Part shown: positions 59,143 to 64,000 of the stretch, piece by piece
Layout: the number at the start of each line of letters is the position of its first letter
Position numbering within the stretch: position 1 is the stretch's first letter
Source: Hemileia vastatrix
Taxonomy: Eukaryota > Basidiomycota > Pucciniomycetes > Pucciniales > Zaghouaniaceae
Direction of reading: 5' to 3'
Assembly: GCA_030280995.1 (NCBI GenBank)
Contig: JASXTE010000011.1
Coordinates: 24,235,317 to 24,299,316 of the forward strand
Length of the DNA: 64,000 nucleotides
Notes under the pieces: model-generated
What the model saw: only the letters and a program-made list of their open reading frames with translations
Told to the model about the DNA's origin: nothing
Databases searched by the model: none
Program-made: the position numbers and the translations under genes

Positions 59143-59585
59143 AATTTCTGTTCAAACATCTGAGGGGTTAAAAACCAGTACTCATAATATTTTATTATGT
59201 TTTATTTCTTTAGAGAATTAATCTTTAATGCTACAAAATTTCTGAATACCTAAAAAATAAAATATAAAAAAATGTATAAATTATCTTTTTTTTATTTTTT
59301 TTGGGTGGGTGAGTGTCAGACTGGATATCCCCAGGACTGAGTAGAAAATACTTATAAATTGTTTTAAACACATGAACTATACATGGGAACAATAAATAAA
59401 ATTACACAAGTTGTATAAATAAGTAAAAATTATGATAAAATACAATATATGCCATTATAACACCTTATATACATGCATATATCCACCTTTTATAACTCTT
59501 ATCTACTTAATATTAAGTTGGAATATACTAGGGTAATCTTAAGAACCTTAAATATAAAGCTACATAGTTTTTAAGTAGATTTAAA

Positions 59586-59993
59586 CACTATGCACCAAGT
59601 AAGATATTCCTGATGGGGATATCCAGCAAAAGTTAGGGATATTTTTGGGAGGGACATAAGGTCATAAAAATAAATGTAAGAAAAGTAAGTGCAAGAAAAA
59701 TTAGTGTGAGAAAAGTAAATGTAAGAAAAATAATTTTCAACCATGAGAATTTTTTTTTTCAAAATAAAATTGTAAAAAAAACAGAAAAAGATAAAAAAAT
59801 TAATAAATAATCATTTTTTTCCCCATGATTGCAAAATATTTTCTTACACTTATTTTTCTCACATATTTTTTTTCCACATATTTCTCATACACATAATTTT
59901 GTTGCATATATTTTTCTATCCTTATGTCACTCTCTAAAATATCCCCAACTTGCACTGGATATCCCCATCAGGGATATCTTACCATGTGTAGTG
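59586..59993. mobile_element. 408-bp CACTA MITE in gypsy-2 3' LTR
   Basis: Ends CACTATGCACC and, reverse complemented, CACTACACATGG. Imperfect inverted repeats extend about 75 bp and include GATGGGGATATCCAG and GACATAAGG on both sides. Target AAA is duplicated (59583-59585, 59994-59996). The 5' LTR lacks the insert. The interior is self-complementary A/T-rich sequence without coding capacity. CACTA ends and 3-bp duplications fit the CMC/EnSpm superfamily. Confidence 0.9.
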
Positions 59994-60894
59994 AAAGCTG
60001 TTGTTTTCATTGTTTTATGTGAAAAACAAGAAATGCAACTTAAATCACTTAAAAGCTGATTATATGTACTATAAATTAAATAATATTAAAAATTCCTCTT
60101 GACAGATCAATTTTTCTTAATTAGAAATATTAATTTGGCTACTCAAATTCATAAAAATAATACTTTTCAAATTTGATGTTTTTTATGCCAGAAATGGCTT
60201 CTGTGTACTTGCCACATACTGCCTGCATCTTTCCCAAGTAAATACCTTCGTTTTTAGAAAATTTATCTTTTCAAACAATAATTAACCCACATTTTACACC
60301 CACTGTTGGGAAACACACTTATATAGGCAACAGGTGCTTATTTAGTGTCCTAATTTAATTATAGGTGCATTAACCTTATTATATGTGCTAATTTTATTAA
60401 TAACCTCAAGTTTGACACCTTTGATTTACTACCACTCTTAAACTTGCCTAAATTAGTCAAGGATTTACCCGTGAAAGCACCTGCCAAGGACTGCATGTAG
60501 TTACACCCACATCTCATGCCCTTTTTTGGGGATTTCAGTGGTTTCTCACTCAATATTGGTTATTTTTGGATGAGGATTTCATGTAGTATATATTTATAAG
60601 TAGCTTAATAATTTCTACTTTTGATCCCCCTTAATATTGTGTAATATTAAGTTTTATTATTTCACTTTTTGGTCTTTTATTTTAAGGTATTACACGCATA
60701 CACTCTCTTTTTTTGCTTTTTCTTTATTTTTGATGGATTATCCCTGTTACTACAGGATTTTGGAAGTTGATATCATTCTACTTATGTTATTGGTCAATCT
60801 TAATGTTGTTTGACAGGTGTGTTATCTAGAATTAGGCATCATCAGCCATGTATAGGTCTGGTAAATCAAGTGGTTCATTGGAGGAATTATTGAG

Positions 60895-60901
60895 TATAAA
60901 A
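60895..60901 (+). promoter_or_regulatory. TATA box in gypsy-2 3' LTR
   Basis: TATAAAATGAGGGGGTTTTT, one base different from the 5' LTR copy within the core block. Confidence 0.6.
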
Positions 60902-61219
60902 TGAGGGGGTTTTTGGTCTTGTTTTCTACATAATTTATCATTACAATCAAATATATCACCAATACAATTAAAATACATATCAATAGTACTTATATAGTCT
61001 TTGAATATTATCTGAATTATTACATCTATTTTTCCACCAACTATAAGATTGTAACTCATATATAATTAGTGAGACTTAAATTACAGAGACCCTTATATTG
61101 AGTTATGTTTTGATACTTATTGGATTTTTACTACAGTATTTATATAGGACCATTCAAATCATCTATAAAATTGACTATTCAAGTTATTTCACATCTATGT
61201 ACTTGAACTCAGCCTGACA

Positions 61220-63690
61220 GGGTCAAAAATAGAAAATGTGGAAACACATTAAATTCAGTACTATTCTCAAAAAAATAACAATCTAATTTATATTAGGTAA
61301 TGAAAATAAGGATATTTAACAGCTAAAATCAATATAATTTAAATTTTATAAGCTATTTCCTTAATTGAAAAGATGAGTTTTTCTAATGACTTATTTTCAA
61401 TGTTGGACACTCCATAATATATATATATATTTAATTTAATTTTTGAAATTAATTAATGTAATCAGTATATATTTACATTCATTTGTAAAAAAAATTATAC
61501 TAATGTACCAAAAATATATAATTAAAGTTTTGAACTCACTCTTGTAACATAAATTAAATTTTTATCTAAGAAAGTTGTTTGTACTGAATATCAAAGAAAG
61601 TAAAATTTTGGATATTTAGTGTTGATTATTTCACTGGTTGATAAAAAAAATGTAAAAATCCAAATTTAAACATTAATTATTCTTATATACAAAAAAGGCT
61701 TACCAGAATATTACTCTGACCAAGGTATTTTTTATTATATCTAAAAATTAAGAAAGAAGAATTTATATCACTTTTATGAAAAAATAATACAATTTTAATC
61801 AATATATCAAGAAAAAATGTGAATAAATCAACAATATATATATATATTTATGTAAAATATGATTTGTGTATTGTAAGACTGGCTAAAAATGGACAACAAC
61901 AAGTATAATATTATTTTTCTGCTTATGATTCTTAGGGTACCAAGCCAATAACTAATTTTATAACCAAATATTGAAAGATATTGGTTTTACTAAAATAATA
62001 TAATATTTACTTTATGTTTATACTGGACAAAAATGGACTAAAATGAATATAGTAGTACTGAGCCACTTATAATTTTTAAATTACCAGTGGTAGTGTAGTG
62101 TTATTGAACCACTACACTCCTCCTTTACCAGCTACTCACTTCAGGTTTGGCAAGGTAAGAATTTTAGTGTGTTTCAAAGGAAACAAGAGTAATTTAGTCT
62201 CCCTTATTTTATTTTAAAGACACCTTACTAGACATAATTAAAAAAACTTATTTATTATATTACCTTTAGTAATTAAATCTGTTGTTTATCAAAAAAAAAT
62301 TAAGCCAACACCAATAAAAAAACAAAACAAAAATTTCATTTCACCTGGGAAGAGCGTCCAAGAAACAATAACAACAATACTTGGCAAAAAATCCCAACTG
62401 AAAAGAAGATTTCAACCAAGATAAATTGGTGGCAAAGAGCTAACAGTGATATAGAATTCAACAAATATCCAATTTTGGTAACAGTCTGATTGGCTATGAA
62501 GCAATTTAGGAGAGACACCCAACTATCATGGTGATAAGAGGTATGGTACATTGTTTTGACCCTGAAATATTTGATGTATTACTTATAAAGGATATAAAGG
62601 TAAGAAATTTTAATAATACTAGTAGAAAACAGATATATTTATTTAATTGAAAAATAACTCATAAAATCATTTAAATTAAATAATAGTAGAGAATGTATAA
62701 TAGATGTAAAGATAATAAAAAGATCTCCCTTTCCTCCTCAAAATCCTCTCCTTTTATAGCCAAAATATTCCTCAGGAAACACAGCAATGAATGTAAATAA
62801 AGGAAAAGATTGAACACATAAATAAAAAGAAAAAAGAACAAATAACAAGTATTTAGTACAGGTTCTAGGAAATAAATCATGAAAAAGTTAAAAGTATAAT
62901 GGCATATTTGAAAATAAAATACATGTTTTTTGCTTTTAAGTGAAACTTCCTTGTGATTTAATACTCTATTCTACTTATTTCCCACTCAATGAATTTATTT
63001 CCCATGTTAAGAAATAGTGTATTTCTTGTGTTTTCACTCGCAGAGAAATTCTCACATCACTTAAAGTATTTCAATATCTTTCTAACCCCATAAATACTGT
63101 GATTTTAAGAGTTCACATATTAGTTATATTAGTGCTTCTTAAGACATAATTTCAAAAACTACATAATTTAGGTATTTTGTAAAAGAAAAAATGTAGTAAG
63201 TATTTTTTTCTTTATACCTTACACTTAGAATATAAATCTCCTGTTTTCATATTTGATTTATGTTGCTTATTTTAAAGTTCATAACTTATTCTCTCACAAT
63301 TTTCTTAGTAGAAGGCCTCAAAGATTAAACCATAACCACATTAAGAACTATAAAAATTGAGTTAGAAACAAATAAATGACCTCTTCAAGTTTTTAACAGA
63401 ATTATCATGTCAATGAAATAGCTCATAAAATATATAAAAATATCAAATAAGACCTTATAAATTAAGATGAAAAATGAAATACTTATGAAGCACTCCAGAG
63501 GAGTAAACCTGACATTAAGTAAACACATCAAAGAAAATGATTTTGGCACAATTTTAAATGGCTTAGGTTCATGATAAACTATTTTTAAAGTTTTTTTTGT
63601 ATATCTCACTTTTTGATTTTATTTTTAATTATTTTCACTTGAAAATTTTAGATTACCTATTTTTTGATTAGTCATTAATCTTATATTAAT
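61220..63690. other. AT-rich sequence, no supported gene
   Basis: No repeat family or coding region is recognised. A perfect 9-bp inverted repeat with a 9-nt loop lies at 62092-62118 (AGTGTAGTG/CACTACACT). A more GC-rich minus-strand open stretch at 62551-62336 encodes 71 hydrophobic-leaning residues without a recognised family. Confidence 0.5.
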
Positions 63691-64000
63691 GGAAAGAAGG
63701 AAAGGAGAGTAAGGGAAAGAGAAAGAGGAGAGAAAGGGGAAGAGGAAAGAAAGGGGAAGAGGAAAGAAAGGGGAAGAGGAAAGAAAGGGGAAGAGGAAAG
63801 AAAGGGGAAGAGGAAAGAAAGGGGAAGAGGAAAGAAAGGGGAAGAGGAAAGAAAGGGGAAGAGGAAAGAAAGGGGAAGAGGAAAGAAAGGGGAAGAGGAA
63901 AGAAAGGGGAAGAGGAAAGAAAGGAGAAGATGAGAGAAAGGGGAAGAGGAGAGAAAGGGGAAGAGGAGAGAAAGGGGAAGAGGAGAGAAAGGGGAAGAGG
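63691..64000 (+). repeat. 17-bp purine-only minisatellite
   Basis: Unit GAAGAGGAAAGAAAGGG is repeated about 15 times from roughly 63720 to the window end, preceded by 30 bp of irregular purine sequence. The last four or so units carry GAGAG instead of GAAAG. The array continues past the window. The strand is entirely purine except for a single T in the lead-in and one in a unit near 63930. Confidence 0.9.

Larger units (their letters stand above)
36596..61219 (+). mobile_element. Gypsy-2: Ty3/Gypsy chromovirus expanded by nested insertions
   Basis: The 5' LTR (36596-42383), gag, protease, RT, RNase H, integrase with a damaged chromodomain and the 3' LTR (59314-61219) are all present in order. 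Five insertions are visible: 36794-41100, 43958-51031, 51271-53155, 53328-54678 (with 53541-53790 inside) and 59586-59993. Removing them leaves about 9.6 kb. Flanks ATGTC and GGGTC match at three of five positions, a weak target duplication. Coding sequence has many stops. Confidence 0.9.
59314..61219 (+). repeat. 3' LTR of gypsy-2, containing a MITE
   Basis: Starts TGTCAGACTGGATATCCCC after the purine tract GGGTGGGTGAG and ends CAGCCTGACA. A TATA block (60895-60901) matches the other copies. Confidence 0.9.

Noticed and set aside
62336..62551. A 71-codon hydrophobic minus-strand frame as a small secreted or membrane protein gene.
   Set aside because: There is no homology, no clear promoter or intron context, and a frame of this length is expected by chance. 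It is mentioned only as an open stretch.

Overview
The window reads as a deeply nested transposable-element landscape from an AT-rich, intron-bearing fungal genome. I infer a rust fungus (Pucciniales). The two chromodomain-carrying Ty3/Gypsy polyproteins resemble the gypsy lineages I know from rusts such as Austropuccinia, the introns are short with GTAAGT-type donors, and the one clear host gene has a fungal layout. Species is not proven. No rRNA, tRNA, CRISPR array or bacterial feature was seen.

Left part (1-22811). A decayed minus-strand Gypsy element, called family C here, fills 1-14511. Its 3' LTR is cut by the window edge. It sits inside the gag of another minus-strand Gypsy (family D, LTR 15462-16722), which in turn sits in the 3' part of a second family C copy (C', plus strand, 16723-20596). 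Younger solo LTRs are dropped into this stack: 7532-8341 and 20625-21390 (family E, both with perfect 5-bp target duplications), 19013-20190 (LTR of gypsy-1) and 21404-22811 (LTR of gypsy-2, reversed). Family C has an unusually long 3' region. It carries reading frames antisense to gag-pol, one encoding a permuted six-cysteine zinc-cluster-like motif, plus arrays of small dyad motifs and a recurrent stem-loop.

Host island (22812-25396). The only convincing host gene is a three-exon minus-strand gene (25192-23852) for a SIKE/FGFR1OP2-family coiled-coil protein, a STRIPAK-complex subunit. About 200 bp upstream of its ATG a 5'-truncated, nearly intact chromovirus (gypsy-1, 25397-31235) begins. 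It is followed by a decayed LINE with endonuclease, RT, RNase H and a Cys/His tail (31236-36027) and a small broken intron-containing gene of unknown function (36041-36564).

Right part (36596-61219). A second chromovirus (gypsy-2) spans 24.6 kb because other elements inserted into it: a 4.3-kb CAC...GTG terminal-inverted-repeat element in the 5' LTR, a 7-kb Helitron in gag, a 1.9-kb CAC...GTG element further along gag, a family C solo LTR that itself holds a 250-bp CAC...GTG MITE, and a 408-bp CACTA MITE in the 3' LTR. All four inverted-repeat elements have perfect 3-bp target duplications. The rest (61220-63690) is AT-rich with no gene I can support, and the window ends in a 17-bp purine-only minisatellite. 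Nearly all element genes carry stops or frameshifts. Transcription and splicing claims are inferred from sequence alone.
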